A stretch of DNA of 24,202 bases from an uncultured Clostridia bacterium (GTDB taxonomy: Bacteria > Bacillota > Clostridia > TANB77 > RGIG9151): positions 1-24,202 of the forward strand of contig CAKSUD010000022.1 in NCBI GenBank assembly GCA_934500865.1. Reading direction: 5' to 3'. Below are positions 1-7,706 of the stretch, piece by piece. A program made the translations under genes and the position numbers. The first letter of the stretch is position 1, and every line of letters begins with the position of its first letter. The notes beneath the pieces were generated by a model, which saw only the letters and a program-made list of their open reading frames with translations, was not told the origin of the DNA and searched no databases.

Positions 1-201
1 AGAAAGGGGAGAATAGTGAAAGATAGTCATATTTTGAGCATTATTATGCTAAAGAATGTGCAATGTATATAATTTTTGTTGTTTGAAAAGTTGGAAAACG
101 GGTAAGTAAAAAATGAAGAAAGATCGAAAAATAAAATGTGCAAAATTTCATGCAATAAAATAGAACTATGAAGCATTAATATAGTGAAAGGATAAGAGAG
201 T

Positions 202-762
202 ATGAATGAAAATTATAATGAATGGCCATTTGAATTATCAATTGAAGAGGAATTAATAAGCAAGATTTCGTTGGGAGATATAGATGCTCTACATAAGTTA
301 TATGAACTTACGAGTAATGGGATATACGCTTTTGTACTTTCAATCCTAAAAAATCCTGATGAGGCAGAAGATGTTCTTCAAGATGTATTTTTAACTATAT
401 ACAATAAAGCAAAAATGTATAAAAGTATGAGCAAGCCACTTGCCTGGATTTATACAATTGCAAAGAATTGCTGCTTTATGAAAATGAGAAAAACAAAGAA
501 AATAGTAAAAATACCTGTTGAAGACATCAAAGATGATGAATTTTTTTCAAAAGTAGAAAATGTTGAAGACAGAATTGTATTGAAAACAGCATTGAAACAA
601 TTGTCGAGTGAAGAAAATCAAATTGTTATGTTACATATTGTTGGTGGACTAAAAAATAAAGATATAGCGGAACTATTAAATATGCCACTTAATACAGTAC
701 TATCGAAGTATAACAGGGCACTTGCAAAGCTTAGAAGCTATATTGAAGGAGGTAAAAAATAA
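202..762 (+). CDS. ECF-type RNA polymerase sigma factor
   Basis: This 186-residue protein has the two-domain layout of extracytoplasmic-function (ECF) sigma factors, which direct RNA polymerase to a small regulon in response to envelope signals. Region 2 spans about residues 25-98 and includes the typical EAEDVLQDVFLTIY stretch and an aromatic-rich PLAWIYTIAKN segment. Region 4 spans about 126-178, with LSSEENQIVMLH followed by a helix-turn-helix (KDIAELLNMPLNTVLSKYNRAL). No sigma region 1 or 3 is present, as expected for this class. The ATG at 202 follows a purine-rich AAAGGATAAGAGAG. Its TAA overlaps the next start codon by one base (TAATG), so the sigma and anti-sigma genes are translationally coupled. 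I see no convincing promoter in 1-201, and the ECF group cannot be assigned by eye. Confidence 0.9.
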   Translation: MNENYNEWPFELSIEEELISKISLGDIDALHKLYELTSNGIYAFVLSILKNPDEAEDVLQDVFLTIYNKAKMYKSMSKPLAWIYTIAKNCCFMKMRKTKKIVKIPVEDIKDDEFFSKVENVEDRIVLKTALKQLSSEENQIVMLHIVGGLKNKDIAELLNMPLNTVLSKYNRALAKLRSYIEGGKK

Positions 763-2177
763 TGGAAGAATATGAATTGGAGAAAAGATTGAAAAAATCC
801 ATATCAGATATTACACCAGATGTTTTTTCAAATATTGAGCAAAAAATAAAAAAGGAGGGTAAGAGTATGGAAAAAGGAAGATTTAAGTTCTTAAAATGTG
901 CTGTTGCAGCATGTTTTGTAATGTGTTTGGGATTGGGAAGTTTTTCATATTATACAAATAACTATAAGTTGGATTCTATTGTTGACATTGATGTTAATCC
1001 AAGTATCGAAATGCTAGTTAATAAGAAAAGTAAAGTAATAAAAGTAAATGCACTAAATAAAGACGCTGAAAAAGTGTTAGATGGAATGGAACTAAAAAAT
1101 ATAGATGTTAAAGTGGCAACTAATGCGATTGTTGGTTCAATATTAAAAAATGGCTACATGGCAAATAAAGACGCAGGTGTTTTGATAACTGTTGTAAATG
1201 ATGATGAAAAAAGAGCAAATGAGTTAAAGGAGAAAATCGTTGCTGATGTTAAAGAGACGTTAAAAGAAAATAATGTTGATGCAAGTATTATAAAGCAAGT
1301 TATTACACAAAATGAGGAATTAAAGAATATAGCTAAAGAAAATAATGTGTCTGTAGGTAAAGCAGCATTAATACGCGATTTGACTGAAACGAAGAAAGAG
1401 TTAGACGTGAAAGAAGTAAGCAAAAAACCGGTAAAAGATTTGGTGAAAATAGTTTTAGAAGATGCTAAAGTAAAAGATGTGGAAAAAGTAGAGGTAGAAT
1501 TAGACGACGGAAAATATGAAATAAAATTTGCTAAGGATAATCAAGAATTTGAGTATGAGTTAAATAAGGAAACTGGAGAAATTTTGAGCAAAGAAGTTGA
1601 AGAAAAAGAGGATAATCAAGTTCCACAAACAATAAAAATAACTAAAGAAGAAGCAAGAGAAATAGCATTAAAAGATTCTGGCGAAAAGAATGTAAATGAT
1701 TTAGAAATAGAATTAGATGATGGAAAATACGAAGTAGAATTTACAGGAAAAGACGGAAGAGAATATTCATATGAAATTGGGGCGGCGAGTGGAAAGATAC
1801 TAAGCAAAGAAGTTGATGATGAAAATGTAAAGAAAATTACAGATAAAAAAGAAGAGAAGAAAATAACTAAAGAAGAAGCAAGAGAAATAGCGTTAAATGA
1901 TTCTAGAGTAAAAGATCCAAGAAAATTAGAAATAGAATTAGATGATGAAAAGTATGAAATTGAGTTTGAAGATGAAGATGGAACTGAGTATTCGTATGAA
2001 ATTGATGCTATTAGTGGAAAGATACTAGATAAGGAAATTGAAGAAAAAGAAATTATAAAGGATAAAGATGAGAAATCACATAAGAAATATGAAAAAGTAA
2101 AAGACACAGAAGATGATGACGACGATGATGACGATGATGATGACGACGATGATGACGATGAGGAAGATGATGATTAA
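762..2177 (+). CDS. Membrane anti-sigma factor, RsgI-like with PepSY repeats
   Basis: This 471-residue protein is the likely membrane anti-sigma factor for the upstream ECF sigma. Residues 1-45 are charged, predicted cytoplasmic and the likely sigma-binding part. Residues about 46-64 form a single transmembrane helix. Residues about 66-215 carry the block VDIDVNPSIEMLVNKKSKVI, typical of the RsgI-like extracytoplasmic domain. Three PepSY-like repeats follow (about 222-281, 291-351 and 367-426), each with the pattern ELDDGKYE...EYSYEI...SGKIL. The C-terminus is a run of 16 Asp, then EE and DDD. The start overlaps the sigma stop and follows GAAGGAGG. A second well-placed ribosome binding site (GGAGGG, 854-859) lies before the internal ATG at 867. 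The role is inferred from gene pairing and the RsgI-like block. What signal the outer part senses is unknown. Confidence 0.85.
   Translation: MEEYELEKRLKKSISDITPDVFSNIEQKIKKEGKSMEKGRFKFLKCAVAACFVMCLGLGSFSYYTNNYKLDSIVDIDVNPSIEMLVNKKSKVIKVNALNKDAEKVLDGMELKNIDVKVATNAIVGSILKNGYMANKDAGVLITVVNDDEKRANELKEKIVADVKETLKENNVDASIIKQVITQNEELKNIAKENNVSVGKAALIRDLTETKKELDVKEVSKKPVKDLVKIVLEDAKVKDVEKVEVELDDGKYEIKFAKDNQEFEYELNKETGEILSKEVEEKEDNQVPQTIKITKEEAREIALKDSGEKNVNDLEIELDDGKYEVEFTGKDGREYSYEIGAASGKILSKEVDDENVKKITDKKEEKKITKEEAREIALNDSRVKDPRKLEIELDDEKYEIEFEDEDGTEYSYEIDAISGKILDKEIEEKEIIKDKDEKSHKKYEKVKDTEDDDDDDDDDDDDDDDDEEDDD
1632..2039 (+). repeat. Tandem PepSY-like repeats 2 and 3 within the anti-sigma gene
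   Basis: Two copies of about 180 nt encode PepSY-like modules at residues 291-351 and 367-426. They remain clearly alike at DNA level: both begin with ATAACTAAAGAAGAAGCAAG, then GAAATAGC. A more diverged first copy sits just upstream (about 1425-1604). The pattern suggests duplication of one module, with the last two copies the most recent pair. Confidence 0.8.
2112..2174 (+). repeat. GAY trinucleotide tract encoding a poly-Asp tail
   Basis: A run of GAT and GAC codons with two Glu codons encodes the last 21 residues of the anti-sigma factor (16 Asp, 2 Glu, 3 Asp). The imperfect GAT/GAC mixture lowers slippage risk compared with a pure repeat. Changes of one repeat unit would stay in frame and alter only tail length. 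Confidence 0.9.
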
Positions 2178-2233
2178 TCATAAATATGCACCACATTTTA
2201 TTTCACCACATAAACTATAATGAGGTGAAGATG

Positions 2234-2539
2234 ATGGAAGAAGAAAATCAAATCGAACTTTACTGTTCAGAAGAAGAGTGCATAACCAAAGCATATCAAT
2301 CTGCAAATGTATGTTTACCGGTAACAGTTACACCATTTGCTAATGTTGGTGAAATTAAGACCGAATGTTGTGGTGATGCAATAATATCTAGGGACGATAA
2401 ATGTTGCAAGGGAGCTCCAAACAAAAGTTGCAGATTTACAATAACCCAAAAGATAAAAGTAGAAATTCCGGTAGAGTTTGGTGCTAACACAAACGTTGGC
2501 GGAACCTTTATAAATTGCGATTGCACAAGGGAACAATAA
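2234..2539 (+). CDS. Small Cys-rich protein of unknown function
   Basis: I do not recognise this protein. From the ATG at 2234 it has 101 residues, including ten cysteines, two of which form CC pairs (TECCGD, DKCCKG) and two a CDC near the end. Alternating hydrophobic stretches such as CLPVTVTPFANVGEI and ITQKIKVEIPVEFGAN suggest beta strands. There is no signal peptide or transmembrane helix. The frame is open from 2186, but GAGGTG (2222-2227) points to 2234, or possibly 2231, as the start. It lies 56 nt after the anti-sigma gene with no terminator between, and a terminator follows, so it is probably the third gene of that operon. The cysteines could bind metal or form disulfides. A spore or cell-surface structural role is a guess only. 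Confidence 0.7.
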   Translation: MEEENQIELYCSEEECITKAYQSANVCLPVTVTPFANVGEIKTECCGDAIISRDDKCCKGAPNKSCRFTITQKIKVEIPVEFGANTNVGGTFINCDCTREQ

Positions 2540-2551
2540 ATATATTTTTTG

Positions 2552-2583
2552 GATGCTGCCTAATTATAGGTAGCATCTTTTTT
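2552..2583 (+). terminator. Intrinsic terminator of the sigma/anti-sigma operon
   Basis: An 11-bp stem (GATGCTGCCTA with TAGGTAGCATC, one G-U pair) with an ATTA loop is followed by a T run. It lies 12 nt after the Cys-rich gene and before the next promoter. Confidence 0.9.
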
Positions 2584-2604
2584 GTGTAATTATCATATAT
2601 TAAA

Positions 2605-2622
2605 AATGAATTTGAATTCATT
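2605..2622. promoter_or_regulatory. Putative operator O1 for the TetR-family regulator
   Basis: The 18-bp dyad AATGAATTTGAATTCATT has perfect 8-bp arms around a TG centre. It ends one base before the -35 box (2624). A second site with the same outer half-sites lies at 2658-2675, centred 53 bp downstream. TetR-family repressors commonly bind such dyads next to their own gene. Binding here is inferred. Confidence 0.65.
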
Positions 2623-2623
2623 A

Positions 2624-2652
2624 TTGACAAATTTGTCGAAATATCGTATAAT
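2624..2652 (+). promoter_or_regulatory. Strong SigA-type promoter of the tetR-MMPL operon
   Basis: TTGACA (2624-2629) and TATAAT (2647-2652) are both perfect consensus boxes, separated by 17 bp. The predicted start of transcription is near 2659, only about 20 nt before the tetR ATG. Putative operators lie on both sides. Confidence 0.9.
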
Positions 2653-2657
2653 GTAAA

Positions 2658-2675
2658 AATGAATGGAGGTTCATT
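2658..2675. promoter_or_regulatory. Putative operator O2 overlapping start site and ribosome binding site
   Basis: AATGAATGGAGGTTCATT shares its outer half-sites (AATGAA and TTCATT) and its 18-bp length with O1. The dyad extends to 9-bp arms (2655-2663 and 2670-2678) around TGGAGG, which contains the Shine-Dalgarno sequence. It covers the predicted transcription start, a good position for repression. Confidence 0.6.
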
Positions 2676-2678
2676 TTT

Positions 2679-3278
2679 ATGCAAACATTAAAAGAAGAAG
2701 TAAGAGAAAAAATAATGCGAGCGGGTTCTGTACTATTTAAGACCAAAGGGTTTGAAAATACATCTATGAAAGACATTGCCCAAAGTGCGGAAATTAGTAC
2801 AGGAAATATTTACAGATATTTTCTTACTAAGCATCATTTACTAAGTGAACTGCAACAGGAAATGGAAAAGGACCTTGAAGATTTTTTTATGAGTATTCCT
2901 CTTTCATATGCCGAATTAAATTCAGAGGTATCTTTTAAGATTATAAAAGATAAGGTTATGGAACTTGCTATGAATAGAGGCGAAGAACTTGATATGATGT
3001 TTAAATGCGTGGATCAAGGATTATTCAAGGATTTTAAAAATAAGATTTTAGAAATGTTTACGGAAAAATTCAGGAAAATAGCTGAAAATACAGGATGTGG
3101 GAATGTAGATAAAGTTCTTTGTGGAGCTATGGCACGTTCCTTGTTTGAAGGATTTTATTATATAGTAAGGGAAAATGTACAAAATGTCGAAAAACTAGAT
3201 AGAAATTTAGAAATCTACTATAAATTATTATTAGTAGATTTAGATAAAAGAATTTTAGGGGTGCTGAAGAATGATTGA
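2679..3278 (+). CDS. TetR/AcrR-family transcriptional regulator
   Basis: This 199-residue protein has the N-terminal helix-turn-helix of TetR-family repressors: residues 9-60 include AGSVLFKTKGFENTSMKDIA and the recognition part ISTGNIYRYFLTKHHLL. The remaining helical region (about 60-195) is the variable ligand-binding and dimerisation domain, and its ligand cannot be predicted. The gene overlaps the downstream MMPL transporter gene by 8 nt, so the regulator and transporter are co-expressed. The perfect promoter and two flanking dyads suggest that it represses its own operon until an inducer binds, as many TetR-family efflux regulators do. Confidence 0.93.
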   Translation: MQTLKEEVREKIMRAGSVLFKTKGFENTSMKDIAQSAEISTGNIYRYFLTKHHLLSELQQEMEKDLEDFFMSIPLSYAELNSEVSFKIIKDKVMELAMNRGEELDMMFKCVDQGLFKDFKNKILEMFTEKFRKIAENTGCGNVDKVLCGAMARSLFEGFYYIVRENVQNVEKLDRNLEIYYKLLLVDLDKRILGVLKND

Positions 3279-5580
3279 TAAAATAGCAAGATTTATAGTT
3301 AAACAAAGGACAAAGATTGGAATCTTTTTTGTAGTATCTCTTGTGATTTCAATAATGTTAATTCCAAGTGTTGTATTAAACTATGATTTATCTGAATATG
3401 TGCCTGATTCCGAACCTGCAAAGCGAGGTCTTAATATAGTTGAAGAAGAGTTTGGAATGAACGGTGTTGCAAGAATTATGATTAATAACGTAACACTCGT
3501 TCAAGCGAAAGAATACAAAGATAAAATCGCTGCTGTCGAAGGAGTTGATACTGTTTTATGGCTAGATGATGAAACGGATCCTTACCAACCTGTGGAATTC
3601 ATAGATCAGGAAATACTAAATGATTATTACAAAGATGGTTCGGCGATGATTGAGGTTCTATTTACTGAGAATGAATATTCAACATTAACAAGTAAAGCAG
3701 TAGATGAAATTAAGGCAATTATTCCGGAAGATAGTAATATCATAGGTTCTGCAGTAGATACAAAATCAACTCAAGATACGGTTAAAAAAGAAGTTTCAAT
3801 AATTATGGTTATATTGGTTCCAGTAGTAATTTGTATTTTACTATTAACAACTACATCATGGTTTTCACCAATATTGTTTATGGCTGTAATAGGAACATCA
3901 ATATTTCTTAATATGGGAACAAACGTTATATTCAAGCATGTTTCGTTTATTACATACAGTATAACGGCAGCTTTGCAATTAGCCGTTTCTATGGATTATT
4001 CAGTATTTATGTTACATCAATTTGAAAGAGAAAAAAAGCAAAACGATAATCCTGAGGAAGCAATGGTTGAAACAATAAAAAATGCTATGTCATCCATTAC
4101 TTCTAGTGCTATGACAACTGTTGCAGGTTTCGTTGCATTGGTATTTATGAGTTTTACAATTGGTGCCGATATGGGCTTGGTATTTGCAAAGGGAATTGTA
4201 TTTAGTTTATTAACAGTTATCTTTGGTATGCCGTATTTAATCTTAAAGTTCTATCCATTAATAGAGAAAACTACACATAAATCTTTAATGCCTGACTTTG
4301 AAGGTATGGCGCGTGGAAGTGGAAGACTTTCAAAAGTAATCATAACATTAGTAATAATCTTGGTAATTCCTTCATACATAGCACAAAATCAAAACAGCTT
4401 CTTATATGGCTCAGCTTCATTTGGTGGTGGAGAAGGAACACAAGTTTATGAAGATGAAAAGCAAATAGTTGCAAAGTTCGGAAGAAGTAATCCTATAATT
4501 GTGCTTGTTCCAAGGGGAGATTACATAAGTGAAAAAGAATTGGCAGAGGAATTAGAAGACTTGCCGGTAGTAAAGAAAGTTCAAACTTTGGCTAACTTAG
4601 TTCCTGAAGGAGCTCCGGATAGCTTCGTTCCTAAAGATAGTTATGATAAGTTTAGATCTGATAAGTATACAAGAGTTGTTACATATGTAAGAACGTCTTC
4701 TGAAAGTGATTTGGCGTTTGATACTGTTAATAAAGTAAGTTCAATAGTTGAGAAATACTATGGCGACAATTATGAATTAACCGGTGTAATTCCTATAACT
4801 ATGAATATAAAAGATATAGTAACAAAGGATTACAGAATTGTTAATTTAATTTCAATAGGTGCAGTTATGTTGATATTACTATTAACATTTAGGTCACTTA
4901 TTTTACCGATATTACTTATACTTGTTATAGAATCTGGTGTATTTATAAATATGGCAACACCATATTTCGCGGGTTCTTCAATGATGTTCTTATGTTACTT
5001 AATAGTTAGTTCAATACAATTAGGTGCAACAATTGACTACGGAATTTTGATGACAAATAACTACTTGGATAGCAGAAGAACAATGGATAAGAAAGAAGCA
5101 GCAATTTATGCTGTTAAAGTAAGTACTCCGGCATTATTAACATCAGGAAGTATACTAGTGTGTGCCGCTTACTTATTAAAATACATATCTACCATTTCAG
5201 CTATTTCTGAAATGGGTAGCTTAATTGGAAGAGGTGCATTACTTAGCTTAGCACTTGTAATATTCTTCTTACCACCTGTACTTACAATATTTGATTCTTT
5301 AATAGAAAAGACAATGTTACCAGAAGAACATAGAATTCACATTGGTAAACACATAATTGCAATAGGAAGAAGAGTACATGATGCAGCTAGCAGAAATGAA
5401 AAAATTAGAAAAATGAACGAAAAAATTGCAGTGAAAATGTCGAATGATATTGAAAAGTTAAGAAGTCGTGTAAGAGAAAAAGAGCAAAAGAATAATCAAA
5501 AGAAAGTTAATAAATTAAATAAAAAGATTGAAGAATTAGAAAATGCAAAGAAAGCAATAGAAAGGGGCGAATACAGATGA
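3271..5580 (+). CDS. MMPL/RND-family membrane transporter
   Basis: This 769-residue polytopic protein belongs to the MMPL branch of the RND superfamily, proton-driven exporters of lipids or hydrophobic compounds in Gram-positive bacteria. It shows the internal duplication of the family. Each half has a transmembrane helix (about 17-35 and 354-370), an extracellular domain (about 38-170 and 375-520) and a block of five more helices (about 175-328 and 523-677). The conserved Asp-Tyr pairs of the proton relay are present in SMDYSVFMLHQFE (D242, Y243) and TIDYGILMTNNY (D589, Y590). Residues about 690-769 form a highly charged, probably coiled-coil cytoplasmic tail. The start overlaps tetR by 8 nt and the stop overlaps the next gene by 4 nt (ATGA). 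The substrate is unknown. Confidence 0.92.
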   Translation: MIDKIARFIVKQRTKIGIFFVVSLVISIMLIPSVVLNYDLSEYVPDSEPAKRGLNIVEEEFGMNGVARIMINNVTLVQAKEYKDKIAAVEGVDTVLWLDDETDPYQPVEFIDQEILNDYYKDGSAMIEVLFTENEYSTLTSKAVDEIKAIIPEDSNIIGSAVDTKSTQDTVKKEVSIIMVILVPVVICILLLTTTSWFSPILFMAVIGTSIFLNMGTNVIFKHVSFITYSITAALQLAVSMDYSVFMLHQFEREKKQNDNPEEAMVETIKNAMSSITSSAMTTVAGFVALVFMSFTIGADMGLVFAKGIVFSLLTVIFGMPYLILKFYPLIEKTTHKSLMPDFEGMARGSGRLSKVIITLVIILVIPSYIAQNQNSFLYGSASFGGGEGTQVYEDEKQIVAKFGRSNPIIVLVPRGDYISEKELAEELEDLPVVKKVQTLANLVPEGAPDSFVPKDSYDKFRSDKYTRVVTYVRTSSESDLAFDTVNKVSSIVEKYYGDNYELTGVIPITMNIKDIVTKDYRIVNLISIGAVMLILLLTFRSLILPILLILVIESGVFINMATPYFAGSSMMFLCYLIVSSIQLGATIDYGILMTNNYLDSRRTMDKKEAAIYAVKVSTPALLTSGSILVCAAYLLKYISTISAISEMGSLIGRGALLSLALVIFFLPPVLTIFDSLIEKTMLPEEHRIHIGKHIIAIGRRVHDAASRNEKIRKMNEKIAVKMSNDIEKLRSRVREKEQKNNQKKVNKLNKKIEELENAKKAIERGEYR

Positions 5581-7649
5581 GAAGATTTTTAGCAATTTTT
5601 CTTGCAGCAATAATGGTGATAATGAATAGCGTAGCTATTGCAGCACCTACTATGGAAAAAACCGAATCTGTATATGTTAATTTAGATTATTATGGAGCAG
5701 TAGACCAAATACACGTATCAAATGATTGCGTACTTACAGGTCAAAATGAAATTGAAGACTTTGGAGTATATGAAAGTATAACGAATCTTACAAACAGAAC
5801 AGAGTTAAAGAATGTCGATGGAAAAATAGTATGGGACGTAAGTGGATTAAAGCGATTCGCATACAACGGAAAAGTAAGCAATGATAATGCAAAGAATGTT
5901 CCTTGGACATTTGAAGTAACTTATAAGTTAAATGGTGTAGAAACAAGAGCTGAGGAATTGCTTGGTAAATCAGGCTTAGTTGAAATGATAATCGATATTA
6001 ATGCAAATAAAGATGCAAAGGAATATTACAGAAATAATTATATGCTTGAAGTTACAGGCTCTTATGACTTAAACAAATATTTAAGTGTTGAATCTGATGA
6101 AGCAATGTTTGTTACAACAGGTAGAACAAAAACTTTAATGTATATAGTATTACCAGGTCAAAGCACAACATTACATATAAGAATAGGCTCGGAAGATTTT
6201 GAAATGGACGGCTTAACTTTTGCAATGGTTCCAATAGAAGGAAAGGCATTAGAAAAGATAGGCGATATTGTGGATGATAAGAAGAGTATAGAAGATGCGA
6301 TGGATGCATTAAATGCCAGTGCAGACACAATACTTGATGCAATGAGTGGAATGCAAACAAACCTAAATGGTATAAGTTCTGGAGTTTCTAAAGTACAAGA
6401 CGGAACAAATGAACTTCATGGATTAGCAGGAAAAAGAGATGAAGACATCGCCAAAGCAAAAACAAGTTTAGAAAATATGCAAGGAATAATAACAAGCCTT
6501 CAAGGAGATTTAGATAATGCAATTGACGGAGCTAATAATTTAACAGATATGTTAGAGGAGCTTCAAGTAGAATTTAAAGCAGTAGACAAGACAATGAAAA
6601 ATGTTCAAGATAATTTATCTGATATTGAGGAAGCTATTGAGGACTTACCGGATGATTTAGATGATATTAGTAAAACAGTTAAGATAACTGCCGCATTAGT
6701 TGGAAACTTTAGAGATTTGTTAAAATCTGAATTGGCAGGAAAACAAGTTGACGTTGCTGGATTAGAAAACAGTTTGAATAAAATAGCTCAAAATGCCGGT
6801 AAACTTTGTGTTATGAATGGAGTAGACCCTAGAGGAGGTGAAGCACCAGATGCAACGACAAATCCGGCAGGGGCAAGTGCGTATGAAATTGTTCAGGATT
6901 TAACTTCAGTAAATGAAACACTTCAAGAAGTAAAAGAAATAATGAGTGATACAACAAATGCGTCATCAAGTATGCTAAGCAACTTAAGCAAGTTACAATC
7001 TAAACTTGGAATTATTGCTGATATGATTGATGGTGATGACGGCGAAATAATAATAGATGCTGTAGACAATATTGATGACCTAGTAGCAAAGTTAAGAGAA
7101 GTATTAAATACAGCAATTAAATACAATGAAAAAGCTATTGAAGATAAAGAAAATTTACCTTTAGCATTGGAAAATATGAAGAAAATGCTAGGTGAATTAA
7201 AAGAAGCAGATAATGTAGCTGTAAGCTTACTTAGCACGGCGCAAGAAGCATTAAAAATATTAAGTGGAAAATTATATGAAGGTTCAGATGAATTAATGTC
7301 AGGAATAATTGGTGCTACAAAGGACCTAGAGAAAATAACAAATCAAAGTAATAGCATTAAAGATTCTAAAAATACAGTAAGAGACGTAATAAAAGATGAT
7401 TGGAATGAAATCGAGGATAAAACAACTATATTTAACATAGATGTTAATGCTAAACCACAATCTTTCTTATCGGACGAAAATGAGACACCAAGTAAAGTAC
7501 AATTTATGTTAAAGACACAAGATATAAAAGAAGTAAAAGCACAAGAAGTAGACTTAGAAGTTAAAGATAATACAGGAAACATATGGACTAGAATTTGTGC
7601 AATACTTGAAAAAATGTTTGGTTGGATAATAAAGATATTTAAAAAGTAA
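5577..7649 (+). CDS. Secreted coiled-coil partner of the MMPL transporter
   Basis: This 690-residue protein starts with a signal peptide (MRRFLAIFLAAIMVIMNSVA, probable cleavage near residue 22). Residues about 30-222 look like a beta-rich domain. Residues about 225-600 are a long helical region with heptad-like spacing (for example LENMQGIITSLQGDLDNAID), broken by a Gly/Pro-rich linker near 414-434. The last about 22 residues (NIWTRICAILEKMFGWIIKIFKK) are hydrophobic or amphipathic and end in Lys, so they may touch or anchor in the membrane. The ATGA overlap with the MMPL gene and the shared terminator imply joint function, perhaps as an extracellular extension or periplasmic-type adaptor. 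The layout recalls YhgE/Pip-like coiled-coil proteins found with MMPL-type exporters, but I cannot assign a family by eye. Confidence 0.75.
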   Translation: MRRFLAIFLAAIMVIMNSVAIAAPTMEKTESVYVNLDYYGAVDQIHVSNDCVLTGQNEIEDFGVYESITNLTNRTELKNVDGKIVWDVSGLKRFAYNGKVSNDNAKNVPWTFEVTYKLNGVETRAEELLGKSGLVEMIIDINANKDAKEYYRNNYMLEVTGSYDLNKYLSVESDEAMFVTTGRTKTLMYIVLPGQSTTLHIRIGSEDFEMDGLTFAMVPIEGKALEKIGDIVDDKKSIEDAMDALNASADTILDAMSGMQTNLNGISSGVSKVQDGTNELHGLAGKRDEDIAKAKTSLENMQGIITSLQGDLDNAIDGANNLTDMLEELQVEFKAVDKTMKNVQDNLSDIEEAIEDLPDDLDDISKTVKITAALVGNFRDLLKSELAGKQVDVAGLENSLNKIAQNAGKLCVMNGVDPRGGEAPDATTNPAGASAYEIVQDLTSVNETLQEVKEIMSDTTNASSSMLSNLSKLQSKLGIIADMIDGDDGEIIIDAVDNIDDLVAKLREVLNTAIKYNEKAIEDKENLPLALENMKKMLGELKEADNVAVSLLSTAQEALKILSGKLYEGSDELMSGIIGATKDLEKITNQSNSIKDSKNTVRDVIKDDWNEIEDKTTIFNIDVNAKPQSFLSDENETPSKVQFMLKTQDIKEVKAQEVDLEVKDNTGNIWTRICAILEKMFGWIIKIFKK

Positions 7650-7650
7650 A

Positions 7651-7680
7651 AAAGGTGCAGGTTTTACAGCCTGCACCTTT
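7651..7680. terminator. Bidirectional terminator between convergent genes
   Basis: An 11-bp perfect stem (AAAGGTGCAGG with CCTGCACCTTT) encloses an 8-nt loop, with A/T runs on both sides. It ends the MMPL operon on the plus strand. On the minus strand a T run lets it also serve the operon that ends at 7707. Confidence 0.9.
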
Positions 7681-7706
7681 TACATACCTAAAAGTATATA
7701 TCAAAC

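Noticed and set aside
1616..2107. Minus-strand ORF of 163 codons opposite the anti-sigma gene
   Set aside because: It is the reverse complement of the charged repeat region. Its Ser/Phe-rich translation and lack of a ribosome binding site mark it as a shadow.
2189..2211. Direct repeat CACCACAT, two copies 15 bp apart
   Set aside because: It is short and could be chance. No other feature points to a function.
2216..2221. TATAAT before the Cys-rich gene
   Set aside because: It lies directly before the ribosome binding site and has no -35 box at the right distance, so it would give an almost leaderless message.
6112..7582. Several minus-strand ORFs opposite the coiled-coil gene
   Set aside because: They are shadows of the real gene with no start signals and biased Ser/Leu/Ile composition.
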